Shown here one piece after another: positions 6,828-12,252 of a stretch of DNA of 12,252 nt; position 1 is the first letter of the stretch, and each line of letters opens with the position of its first letter. The DNA comes from Bacillota bacterium. GTDB lineage: Bacteria; Bacillota_I; Bacilli_A; MOL361; Turicibacteraceae. The position numbers were made by a program, and so were the translations under genes. The notes beneath the pieces are model-generated. The model made no database searches, was not told the origin of the DNA, and worked only from the letters and a program-made list of their open reading frames with translations. The stretch covers positions 42,608 through 54,859 of the forward strand of contig DNGE01000008.1 in NCBI GenBank assembly GCA_003486705.1, written 5' to 3'.

Positions 6828-7604
6828 ATGAAAATTGGTTTTTTTGATTCTGGAATTGGTGGGTTAACGGTTTTATATCAAGCGTTAAAACAATTACCAG
6901 ATCATGATTATTTATATTATGCAGACACGGTACACGCACCGTATGGACCGAAACCCAAAAGTGAAGTCCGTGGTTATGTTTTAGCAGCAGTTGAATTTTT
7001 AATTGAAGCGGGAGCTGAAATAGTCGTTATTGCCTGTAATACAGCAACTAGTATTGCTGTAAATGAATTAAGAGAAAAGTATGATATTCCAATCATTGGA
7101 ATGGAGCCGGCAGTTAAACCAGCAATTGAGCGAAATGAAGCCTTAAATAAACGAGTGTTAGTAACGGCAACGCCGTTAACACTCGTAGAGGAGAAATTAA
7201 AAAACTTAATAGAGAGTTTAGATAACGAAGGAATTGTGGATTTATTACCCCTTCCGGATTTAGTTCGTTTCGCAGAAAAATTTGACTTTACCGAAGAAAC
7301 GGTCGTCCCCTATTTACAAACGTCACTAAAAGGCTTGGATATTCCTGAATATTCAACAGTTGTCTTAGGGTGCACGCACTTTCCGCTGTTTAAACAATCA
7401 TTTAGAGCTATTTTTGGCGAAAATGTTGACTTGATTGATGGAAGTATTGGAACTGTTAATCATTTGCAATGTCTGATTGTTACCTCTGAAGGAAGTCCAA
7501 AAGGGAGTGGGCATATTACCTTTTTCCGCTCAGGGGAACTTGTAAGCAATCAAGAAGAAATAGAGGATTTTAGAAAAATTCTAGCAAAAATGGATACCCT
7601 TTAA
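6828..7604 (+). CDS. murI: Glutamate racemase
   Basis: Converts L-glutamate to D-glutamate, the substrate of MurD for peptidoglycan stem peptides; cytoplasmic and normally essential. It is 258 aa from ATG 6828, chosen over an in-frame ATG at 6807 because GGAGGA (6815-6820) lies 7 nt before it. Family landmarks are all present: DSGIGG (7-12, with the catalytic-pocket Asp7/Ser8), YYADTVHAPYG (30-40), IACNTATS with catalytic Cys70, and LGCTHFPL with catalytic Cys182 and His184. Length is close to the usual 260-270 residues, so the enzyme looks complete. It is a single-gene unit with its own promoter and a terminator overlapping the stop codon. In Firmicutes this gene is called murI or racE. Confidence 0.96.
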   Translation: MKIGFFDSGIGGLTVLYQALKQLPDHDYLYYADTVHAPYGPKPKSEVRGYVLAAVEFLIEAGAEIVVIACNTATSIAVNELREKYDIPIIGMEPAVKPAIERNEALNKRVLVTATPLTLVEEKLKNLIESLDNEGIVDLLPLPDLVRFAEKFDFTEETVVPYLQTSLKGLDIPEYSTVVLGCTHFPLFKQSFRAIFGENVDLIDGSIGTVNHLQCLIVTSEGSPKGSGHITFFRSGELVSNQEEIEDFRKILAKMDTL

Positions 7605-7627
7605 AGACCGGCTCTCGGTCTTTTTTT
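7603..7627 (+). terminator. Terminator overlapping the murI stop codon
   Basis: AAAGACCG (7603-7610), a 5-nt loop and CGGTCTTT (7616-7623), followed by a T-run. The stem begins within the TAA stop codon of murI. Confidence 0.9.
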
Positions 7628-7652
7628 GTGCTTGATTTGGCGGAAGTGATTA

Positions 7653-7680
7653 TCATAAACTTAGGCTTTCGCATATACTA
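7653..7680 (+). promoter_or_regulatory. Candidate sporulation-sigma promoter of the 171-aa gene
   Basis: CATATACTA (7672-7680) resembles -10 elements of the SigE/SigG/SigK group (for example CATACTA for SigG, CATANNNTA for SigK). TCATAAA (7653-7659) is a possible -35, but the spacing is short for SigE and the assignment is weak. The stretch GC-N-TT-N-G-N-ATATACTAA is shared with the region upstream of the SASP gene (14 of 17 positions, 7664-7681 region against 8271-8288 region). Confidence 0.4.
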
Positions 7681-7735
7681 ATTAGAGAGTAGTTTAAGGG
7701 ATGTATTTTAGTTATTGCTGAGAGTAGGTGATAGG

Positions 7736-8251
7736 ATGAATAATAGATGTGATGATCCAATGGGATTTCAGGGGATTGATCCCAATTTGTTTATTATTAT
7801 TGGAACGATACTGGGAGATGTCATGGCGAATGAACTTCCATTTAATGTTCAAAATGCAGTAGGGAACTGGCTGCAATTAGTTGGGCAAGTAATCTTAACC
7901 TATAACGCACAGCAACAATATTTTGAACAGGGCCCAGGTCGTTATTTTAATCCTGCCAACTTTAATGTGGATAATCCAAATTGTCAAAATAATAACACTG
8001 ATAATCAACCAACTAGACCAACGACTAATCAAGAAAGTGATGAGAAGGATAATAACTTAAATCAAACAAATAATGAAATGGCAACTAACCAACCAGAAAA
8101 TTCAGAAAAACCGCAAGAAGATACTGTGAGAAGTGAGACACTGGATTTTGTACAGATGCAGGAACAGATGAGATTATTACTGGACAAAATTACTTCGCTA
8201 GAACGTGAAGTTCAAACGTTAAAAATAAATTTAAGTGATAAAGAAGTGTAA
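7736..8251 (+). CDS. Hypothetical protein with N-terminal hydrophobic helices and C-terminal coiled coil; possibly spore-associated
   Basis: 171 aa from ATG 7736, with AGGTG at 7726-7730; an in-frame TTG at 7715 is less likely. Three parts are visible: a mostly hydrophobic N-terminal domain (about 14-65) with IDPNLFIIIGTILGDVM and AVGNWLQLVGQVILTYNAQ; an Asn/Gln/Thr/Pro-rich linker (about 72-133) of low complexity; and a heptad-patterned coiled coil (about 137-165). The N-terminal pattern, ending in GNWLQLVGQ and Gln repeats, recalls small uncharacterised Clostridia/Bacilli proteins, but I cannot name a family with confidence. It has two Cys, no signal peptide and no catalytic motif. It lies 62 nt upstream of the SASP gene and shares a promoter-like box with it, so a role in the developing spore is a reasonable inference, not a finding. 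Confidence 0.75.
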   Translation: MNNRCDDPMGFQGIDPNLFIIIGTILGDVMANELPFNVQNAVGNWLQLVGQVILTYNAQQQYFEQGPGRYFNPANFNVDNPNCQNNNTDNQPTRPTTNQESDEKDNNLNQTNNEMATNQPENSEKPQEDTVRSETLDFVQMQEQMRLLLDKITSLEREVQTLKINLSDKEV

Positions 8252-8260
8252 CTTTACTAA

Positions 8261-8287
8261 TGAATTTTTTCGCCTTTGGATATACTA
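8261..8287 (+). promoter_or_regulatory. Candidate forespore (SigG-like) promoter of the SASP gene
   Basis: TATACTA (8281-8287) differs at one position from the SigG -10 consensus CATACTA. TGAATT (8261-8266) resembles the SigG -35, but the 14-bp gap is shorter than the usual 17-18, so the exact pairing is uncertain. SASP genes are typically forespore-expressed under SigG, which supports the assignment. Confidence 0.42.
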
Positions 8288-8313
8288 ACACTGTATCATT
8301 GGAGGTGAAAAAG

Positions 8314-8514
8314 ATGAAACATTATAGTCAACACGTAGTTAAAAAAGCAACAGCAAATTTAAATGTTGAATTTGGTTCTGAATTTGGAGAGTTATCCCCT
8401 AAATCAAACCGAGATTATAACATAGGAGACATGCCTTCATCTGTTGGCGGTGCAATTACACGGAATTTAGTTGCAATGGGTGAACGAATGTTAGTGGAAA
8501 ATAATAAGAAATAA
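8314..8514 (+). CDS. Alpha/beta-type small acid-soluble spore protein
   Basis: DNA-binding protein that coats and protects spore DNA and is degraded during germination to supply amino acids. It is 66 aa from ATG 8314, with GGAGGTGA (8301-8308) 5 nt upstream; the longer frame from 8260 overlaps the promoter and has no ribosome binding site. The germination-protease site is clear: VEFGSEFG (18-25), matching the E-(I/F)-A-S-E-F pattern with Gly in place of Ala. The second conserved block is SSVGGAITRNLVAMGERMLVE (42-62), matching SVGGxITxxLVxMxExxL. The segment between the two blocks is about four residues longer than in the classic B. subtilis proteins as I recall them, and the N-terminus is short, so this is a divergent member. 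Monocistronic, with its own terminator. Confidence 0.92.
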   Translation: MKHYSQHVVKKATANLNVEFGSEFGELSPKSNRDYNIGDMPSSVGGAITRNLVAMGERMLVENNKK

Positions 8515-8532
8515 AATAGCCACCTTAAAGTT

Positions 8533-8562
8533 AAAAAAGTACAAGTTGTCTTGTGCTTTTTT
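8533..8562 (+). terminator. Terminator after the SASP gene
   Basis: GTACAAG (8539-8545), loop TTGT, CTTGTGC (8550-8556) with one G-T wobble, extended by the A-run at 8533-8538 pairing with the six Ts at 8557-8562. Confidence 0.86.
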
Positions 8563-8619
8563 AATGAGTCACACCTATAGAACATGGGGTTAGTTTGTGT
8601 AAAAAAAGTATAAATTTAA

Positions 8620-8648
8620 TTGACATTACGTATATTCTAATCTATGAT
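8620..8648 (+). promoter_or_regulatory. Consensus SigA promoter of the M-box/mgtE transcript
   Basis: A perfect TTGACA (8620-8625), a 17-bp spacer and TATGAT (8643-8648). Transcription would start near 8655, just before the M-box. This is the strongest promoter in the window, as expected where control is exerted after initiation by a riboswitch. Confidence 0.88.
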
Positions 8649-8670
8649 ATTAAGTGTAAAATATAAAAGT

Positions 8671-8815
8671 ATGTTAGGTGAGGCTCCTATAAAGATATAC
8701 GCTGCTGCCCAGAAAAATCGAGAGATTCCAATGGGTCAACAGAAATCATCGCGAAGGTGATTTTTAATGTAGCTGACAATTTGTCTATGCTTTATAGTGC
8801 TAAAGCTCTACAACA
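8671..8815 (+). promoter_or_regulatory. M-box (ykoK-type) magnesium riboswitch
   Basis: Highly conserved M-box blocks appear in order: TTAGGTGAGGCTCCTAT (8674-8690), ATACGCTGCTGCCCAGAAA (8697-8715), CCAATGGGTCAACAGAAATC (8729-8748), the AAGGTGATTTTTAATG segment, TAGCTGACA, and the closing AGTGCTAAAGCTCTAC (8796-8811). The known M-box binds Mg2+ and, when bound, favours a downstream terminator, turning off Mg2+ uptake genes. The expected terminator and an mgtE gene lie downstream. AGCTCTACA (8804-8812), at the 3' edge of the aptamer, can pair with TGTGGAGCT (8853-8861) inside the terminator with a single G-U, giving a plausible antiterminator. Confidence 0.96.
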
Positions 8816-8842
8816 AAAAGAAAATCCGAATTTGTTGATTGG

Positions 8843-8876
8843 AGACTTTTAGTGTGGAGCTAAAAGTCTTTTTTTA
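8843..8876 (+). terminator. Riboswitch-controlled terminator of the mgtE leader
   Basis: AGACTTTTAG (8843-8852) and CTAAAAGTCT (8860-8869) form a perfect 10-bp stem with a 7-nt loop, followed by a T-run. Its loop and right arm contain TGTGGAGCT, which is complementary to the 3' edge of the M-box. Aptamer, antiterminator and terminator are therefore mutually exclusive folds. Confidence 0.93.
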
Positions 8877-8898
8877 TATACAAAAGGTGGTGGTGTAC

Positions 8899-9000
8899 AT
8901 GGATTCCGATTCGTCAAATAAGCGGCAATTAACAATTGAATATGACCAGTTGGATGAGGGGTACTCCATTTACACCTTTGGTGCTTTAACTCTCCTCTAA
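8899..9000 (+). CDS. Small ORF (33 aa) between the M-box terminator and mgtE; possible leader peptide
   Basis: ATG 8899 opens 33 codons ending with TAA at 8998-9000. AAAGGTGGTG (8883-8892) supplies a ribosome binding site at normal spacing. It lies after the riboswitch terminator, so it is only transcribed when mgtE is, and its stop is 18 nt before the mgtE start. The peptide begins MDSDSSNKRQ, is acidic overall and ends FGALTLL; there is no signal peptide and no known family. Its last codons contain CTCCT, which can pair with the mgtE Shine-Dalgarno sequence, so its translation could open that site. Functional parallels with Mg2+-sensing leader peptides such as enterobacterial MgtL are inference. 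It could also be a chance ORF. Confidence 0.5.
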   Translation: MDSDSSNKRQLTIEYDQLDEGYSIYTFGALTLL

Positions 9001-9012
9001 CTGAGTAGGAGG
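8991..9012 (+). promoter_or_regulatory. Hairpin that can mask the mgtE ribosome binding site
   Basis: CTCCT (8992-8996) is complementary to AGGAG (9007-9011) within the mgtE Shine-Dalgarno AGGAGG (9007-9012); a flanking T-G wobble gives six pairs around a 10-nt loop that holds the stop codon of the small ORF. A ribosome finishing the small ORF would cover the left arm and free the site. The short stem makes stability moderate at best. Confidence 0.4.
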
Positions 9013-9018
9013 CGTAAT

Positions 9019-10362
9019 ATGGCATTTAGATTAAGTAAAGCCCAATTAAAAGAATTCTTATTATTAGCTTCAGATGAGGTCTTTTACGAATTTATTGAAG
9101 ATACTCACCCAGTTGATTTATTAGATATCTTTTATGATGATCAAGAAGCAGCCTATCAAATTTTTGACCGTCTACCTGAATGGATGATGGCAGCCATTAT
9201 TGATGAGGCAAGTGATGATGAGAAGTTTGAGTTATTAACGCGCTACTCTGAAACAAAACAAACCGAAATTATGCAAGAAATGTCTTCAGATGAACTAGCC
9301 GATTTAGTTGGGACGCTAGATGAAGCAGAAGCTAATAAAATATTTGAACAAATGTCAGATGAAGATGCGAAAGATGTCAGACAACTTCTTCGCTATGACC
9401 CAGAAACTGCGGGTGGAATTATGGCGACTGAGTTTATTGCAATAAAAGATAATTTAACTATTAAACAAGCATTAAAATATTTACAAAAAGAAGCGCCTGA
9501 TGCAGAGAGTGCATATTATTTATTCGTTGTTAATGAACTAGATATGTTAAAAGGTGTTGTGTCTTTACGTGATTTAGTTATTAGCTCATTTGATACAATA
9601 ATTGCGGATATTATGAACACTAATGTCTATAGTGTGTGTTATGATTTGGATCAAGAAGAAGTATCTAAAAAATTCCAAAAATATGGGTTTTTAGCAATGC
9701 CGGTAACGGACCATGATGGAAAAATGCTTGGTATTGTGACTGTTGACGATATTATGGATATTATCCGTGAAGAAACTACAGAAGATATTCACCGCCTCGG
9801 AGGGGTTGGTGAAGGGGAACGTGTTGATGGAACACTAGTAGAAGCTATTAAAAGCCGTACCCCGTGGTTATTTATTAACTTGTTAACCGCGATATTTGCA
9901 TCAGCAACCATTGCGTTATTTGATGCGACCATTCAACAAGTTGTTATTTTAGCAACGTTTATGCCAATTGTTGCTGGTATGGGGGGGAATGCAGGAACAC
10001 AAACCTTAACGTTAATTGTACGTGGGATTGCTTTAGAAGAAATTACAGGTGAAAATGCAAAACGAATCTTATTAAAAGAGCTTGGTGTAGGATTAGTGAC
10101 CGGATTATTTACTGGGATAGCCATGGCGTTCCTTGGAATCATCTATTCTGGTAAACCAATATTTGGTTTTGTAATTGGAATAGCCATGATTTTAAATATG
10201 GGAGCTGCAACACTTTCTGGATACTTAGTGCCGACAGTGCTTAAAAAATTAAAGGTTGATCCTGCATTAGCATCCGCTATTTTTGTTACAACAGTTACAG
10301 ACGTTTTAGGTTTCTTCTTCTTCTTAGGATTAGCAACTTTATTTATAAATTATTTAATATAA
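9019..10362 (+). CDS. mgtE: Magnesium transporter MgtE
   Basis: Mg2+-selective channel of the cytoplasmic membrane, 447 aa from ATG 9019 with AGGAGG 6 nt upstream. It shows the full known architecture: an N-terminal acidic helical domain (about 1-130), two CBS domains that gate the pore by binding Mg2+ (about 135-195, then 196-255 with SLRDLV and TVDDIMDII), a connecting helix, and five membrane segments from about 283 to 446. Pore-region signatures are GMGGNAGTQTLTLIVRGIAL (320-339) and TTVTDVLGF (424-432), the latter with the conserved pore Asp428. Nothing is missing. Expression should be raised in low Mg2+ through the upstream M-box, possibly with a further translational layer from the 33-codon ORF. 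Confidence 0.97.
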   Translation: MAFRLSKAQLKEFLLLASDEVFYEFIEDTHPVDLLDIFYDDQEAAYQIFDRLPEWMMAAIIDEASDDEKFELLTRYSETKQTEIMQEMSSDELADLVGTLDEAEANKIFEQMSDEDAKDVRQLLRYDPETAGGIMATEFIAIKDNLTIKQALKYLQKEAPDAESAYYLFVVNELDMLKGVVSLRDLVISSFDTIIADIMNTNVYSVCYDLDQEEVSKKFQKYGFLAMPVTDHDGKMLGIVTVDDIMDIIREETTEDIHRLGGVGEGERVDGTLVEAIKSRTPWLFINLLTAIFASATIALFDATIQQVVILATFMPIVAGMGGNAGTQTLTLIVRGIALEEITGENAKRILLKELGVGLVTGLFTGIAMAFLGIIYSGKPIFGFVIGIAMILNMGAATLSGYLVPTVLKKLKVDPALASAIFVTTVTDVLGFFFFLGLATLFINYLI

Positions 10363-10392
10363 AAAGTACGAGAAAAAAATCTCGTACTTTTT
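10361..10392. terminator. Bidirectional terminator between convergent mgtE and tudS-like genes
   Basis: AAAAAGTACGAGA (10361-10373) and TCTCGTACTTTTT (10380-10392) form a perfect 13-bp stem with an A6 loop. It has a T-run on the plus strand and an A-run on the left arm that serves as a T-run on the minus strand. It overlaps the mgtE stop and ends just before the stop codon of the converging gene. Confidence 0.92.
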
Positions 10393-10393
10393 T

Positions 10394-11014
10394 TTATTCT
10401 ATTGTCAGTTTTGTATAATCAGTTCGAAACTCAGGAGGGATATTTAACAATGTATCGAGTTGTGCAAAAAAGTGTGCCACAGCTTCTGAATTAAGATTTT
10501 CTTTTATGGGTACTTCAAGATAAGGGATTTTGATCTGATAATTACTTAACATGGTATCTAATACTTCTGTCATGACTCCAAATTTAGTTTCATCACTAGA
10601 TTCTGTCTCTTCGTTCGGGATATCAAAAGCATGAATGGATTCTGTATGGTAACGATTTAACTTATGTTTACCCCAATAAATGCTACAAGTTGGACTTCCT
10701 GCTATACCGAAATAACATAAAAGGGTATGTTTGTTTCTGTTTAGCTCAATTATCATATCGATAATATTTTCAAGTTCTTTAGCACAGTGTTTTTTAAAGA
10801 AAATATTATCATATTGCTGTCTTCCTTGTGGGTTGCGCCAATAGCCCATAGCAGTAAACTCAGGACAAGGGAGTTGAATAATCCCAATCTTTTTAGCGAG
10901 TAGATAATTTATGAGATTTTGGGTTAAATTAAAACCATGCCCGAGCACATGAACACGAGTGGCCGGATTTAATAAACAATGGGGAACGATAACATAATAT
11001 CTCTTTTTTGGCAT
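10394..11014 (-). CDS. TudS-related putative desulfidase (DUF523-like)
   Basis: 206-aa cytoplasmic protein. Three conserved cysteines sit in the contexts expected for the DUF523/TudS family, in which three Cys hold a catalytic [4Fe-4S] cluster that removes sulfur from thiolated substrates such as 2-thiouracil: HCLLNPATR (Cys13), LPCPEF (Cys50) and GSPTC (Cys110). MGYWRNPQGR (56-65) and the acidic middle segment place it nearer the longer CD3072-type group than classic short TudS; this is from memory of the family. The start has AGGAG (about 11021-11025 on the complementary strand) 7 nt upstream. It is transcribed alone, convergent with mgtE, from a promoter squeezed between the gene and the group II intron. 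The substrate is unknown. Confidence 0.8.
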   Translation of the reverse strand: MPKKRYYVIVPHCLLNPATRVHVLGHGFNLTQNLINYLLAKKIGIIQLPCPEFTAMGYWRNPQGRQQYDNIFFKKHCAKELENIIDMIIELNRNKHTLLCYFGIAGSPTCSIYWGKHKLNRYHTESIHAFDIPNEETESSDETKFGVMTEVLDTMLSNYQIKIPYLEVPIKENLNSEAVAHFFAQLDTLLNIPPEFRTDYTKLTIE

Positions 11015-11041
11015 ATGGGTCTCCTTTATATGACTACTTTA

Positions 11042-11050
11042 ACCATATCA
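11042..11050 (-). promoter_or_regulatory. Possible extended -10 promoter of the tudS-like gene
   Basis: On the minus strand TGATATGGT gives an extended -10 (TG, one base, then TATGGT; 4 of 6 to consensus) about 30 nt before the start codon. No good -35 is seen. If correct, the promoter lies wholly between the gene and the intron end near 11095, so the insertion left it intact. Confidence 0.4.
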
Positions 11051-11094
11051 TGAGCGATTTGTTAGAAAATAATACTGTTAAATTTAGATAAGTA

Positions 11095-11165
11095 ATGAAA
11101 TAGGCCAGAACTAAAGTTCCGGCCCCTTCCCGAACCGTGCGGGCACCTTTCAATGCACACGGCTC
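11095..11165 (-). ncRNA. Group II intron domains V and VI
   Basis: Domain V is 11132-11165, 34 nt: an outer helix GAGCCGTG/CACGGTTC, a bulge, and an inner helix GCATT/GGTGC capped by a GAAA tetraloop. The AGC catalytic triad is at the second to fourth bases. Domain VI follows: GGCCGGAAC pairs with GTTCTGGCC, and below it a G-T pair, an unpaired A (complement of 11101) and further pairs GAA/TTT. That bulged A is the expected branch point, 7 nt from the predicted 3' end. Domain V begins only 7 nt after the maturase stop codon. Confidence 0.92.
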
Positions 11166-11172
11166 TCCATTT

Positions 11173-12252
11173 CTAATAGAGTTTTCGTTGTTTGGTTATC
11201 TGGTTGTACTCAAGTTGATTGGCTTCGACTTGTTGGAAGCAAGTCGGACATAAACAAATTTGTCTGCGGTTGATTCGTATCATCTCTTTGACGATGTGAG
11301 GATACGGAAGTTGTAACAGACTTTTCCTTCTTCTATGATACATTTTAGTTTGTTGTGGGTCTCCACATAGGTAACATGTCTTAGAAAGAGGATTTTGTTT
11401 TTTGTCTAGGTATTCAATCGGTTCTTTTAACTTTTGTAGCCAGTTGTTGAAGAATTCTTTGTTTCTTCTAAATGATTTGTACATCGCTAAGTATGTCTCT
11501 TTGGCAACACCTTTGGCGCTTGTATAGGTGTAGTTGAGACGGTCTCCAAACTTCTTAAATGTTGCTTTCATGGACATGTCGTGCTTTCTACCAATCGTTT
11601 TGGCGATAGCGTATTGAATAATGTATTGAATGCGCCATCCTTCAAAGAAGTTGTGACAGCCTTGTTGGGAATGGAGAAGACCTCTCAGAACTTGATTCCC
11701 ATATTTGATAATATCTTGAATGGGAAGGCTTAGGAGATTCGTGATTGCTCTGGGATAACCCGAGGCATCACACATTCCATTATCATGAAGCTTCTTTATC
11801 ATTTGTTTGGTATCCATGAAGATGACAAGTCTATTCTTTCGTTTCGTGATATGAAAGCCAAGAAATTGGGCCGAATCATGAGCGGCATTTGTCACTTTTG
11901 TTTTCTCATCACTGAGACGTAGCTTCAGAACATCTTTTAAGAAGTTTCCAATCTCTGTTTTGAGTTGTTCGGCATACGCTTTATCGCCAATGATACCGAT
12001 AAGAAAATCGTCGGCGTATCTCACGTACTTAATCCGTCTGAAGTTGGCGTCCATTAAATCGGTAGCAGAAACTGTTTTAAGTTTCTTCGTCAGTGATTTA
12101 ATGGTGTCATCGTCTTGGTTTTGTTGGGCTTTCTTTAGTTGGTATCTCACTTTGGCATATTCGGGATTTTGTTTTCTATAGTTACCTAACGTGTCTCGTT
12201 CAATAATGTCTTCCATGTATCTGTCTAATTTATCAAGGTAGATATTAGCGAG
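11173..12252 (-). CDS. ltrA: Group II intron maturase/reverse transcriptase (N-terminus outside window)
   Basis: Splicing cofactor and reverse transcriptase for intron mobility; 359 C-terminal residues are visible, and the frame is open to the window edge. The visible start LANIYLDKLDRYMEDIIE is RT block 4; after an insertion of about 55 residues comes block 5 with the catalytic YVRYADDFLIGI (YADD at visible 79-82). Next are SDEKTKV and AQFLGFHI (blocks 6-7), then the maturase (X) domain. The C-terminal endonuclease region keeps CYLCG and LCPTC zinc-type cysteine pairs, but YHRR stands where a His-His pair is usual, and Phe and Glu replace the usual His residues after the second Cys pair. RT and maturase parts look intact; endonuclease activity is doubtful. 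ltrA is the generic family name. Confidence 0.93.
   Translation of the reverse strand, partial: LANIYLDKLDRYMEDIIERDTLGNYRKQNPEYAKVRYQLKKAQQNQDDDTIKSLTKKLKTVSATDLMDANFRRIKYVRYADDFLIGIIGDKAYAEQLKTEIGNFLKDVLKLRLSDEKTKVTNAAHDSAQFLGFHITKRKNRLVIFMDTKQMIKKLHDNGMCDASGYPRAITNLLSLPIQDIIKYGNQVLRGLLHSQQGCHNFFEGWRIQYIIQYAIAKTIGRKHDMSMKATFKKFGDRLNYTYTSAKGVAKETYLAMYKSFRRNKEFFNNWLQKLKEPIEYLDKKQNPLSKTCYLCGDPQQTKMYHRRRKSLLQLPYPHIVKEMIRINRRQICLCPTCFQQVEANQLEYNQITKQRKLY

Larger units (their letters stand above)
11095..12252 (-). mobile_element. Group II intron, 3' portion (5' part outside window)
   Basis: Retroelement combining a catalytic RNA and a maturase/reverse transcriptase ORF. Visible on the minus strand are the C-terminal two-thirds or so of the ORF, domain V, domain VI, and a predicted 3' end at 11095 (intron ending CAT, exon resuming TACTTATC). 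The 5' RNA domains and the 5' splice site are beyond position 12252. It lies in intergenic DNA, on the same strand as and upstream of the tudS-like gene. The boundary is predicted from the domain VI branch-point adenosine and the usual intron-final AY, so it may be off by a base or two. Confidence 0.88.

Overview
The window looks like a chromosomal segment of a low-GC, endospore-forming Firmicute. Coding sequence is AT-rich, Shine-Dalgarno sites are strong (AGGAGG type), and T-tailed hairpin terminators follow most transcription units. Spore formation is indicated by an alpha/beta-type small acid-soluble spore protein gene. The genus cannot be fixed from sequence alone; a Turicibacter-like or other Bacilli/Clostridia relative is a guess.

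Layout. (1) 1-1946: a two-component system, consisting of the 3' part of an OmpR-family response regulator and a complete sensor kinase, closed by a terminator. (2) 1972-3766: a VTC-domain polyphosphate polymerase gene and a DUF4956 membrane protein gene in one operon. Upstream are 11-bp-phased TGTTAA repeats resembling a Pho box. Downstream is an unexplained, repeat-rich untranslated stretch ending in a strong terminator. (3) 3784-5361: a monocistronic XRE/TPR cytoplasmic regulator, followed by non-coding DNA holding decayed copies of that gene's own 3' end. (4) 5339-6685: an MFS efflux-type transporter. (5) 6762-7627: glutamate racemase (murI). (6) 7653-8562: a 171-aa unknown protein with a coiled-coil tail and a SASP gene. 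Both are preceded by a similar ATATACTAA box, suggesting joint sporulation control. (7) 8620-10392: a consensus promoter, an M-box magnesium riboswitch with terminator, an unannotated 33-codon ORF, and the Mg2+ transporter gene mgtE. (8) Minus strand, 10394-11050: a TudS-related putative desulfidase gene. (9) Minus strand, 11095-12252: the 3' part of a group II intron, with domains V and VI and the maturase/reverse transcriptase ORF, running off the window edge.

How the genes fit together. Several units have visible control logic: phosphate-type control of polyphosphate synthesis, Mg2+ riboswitch control of mgtE with a possible second translational layer through the small ORF, and sporulation-type control of the SASP and its neighbour. 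The most unusual items are the small ORF whose end can pair with the mgtE ribosome binding site, the phased repeats before the polyphosphate operon, the decayed regulator-tail repeats, and the intron maturase whose endonuclease zinc/HNH motif has lost several expected histidines.
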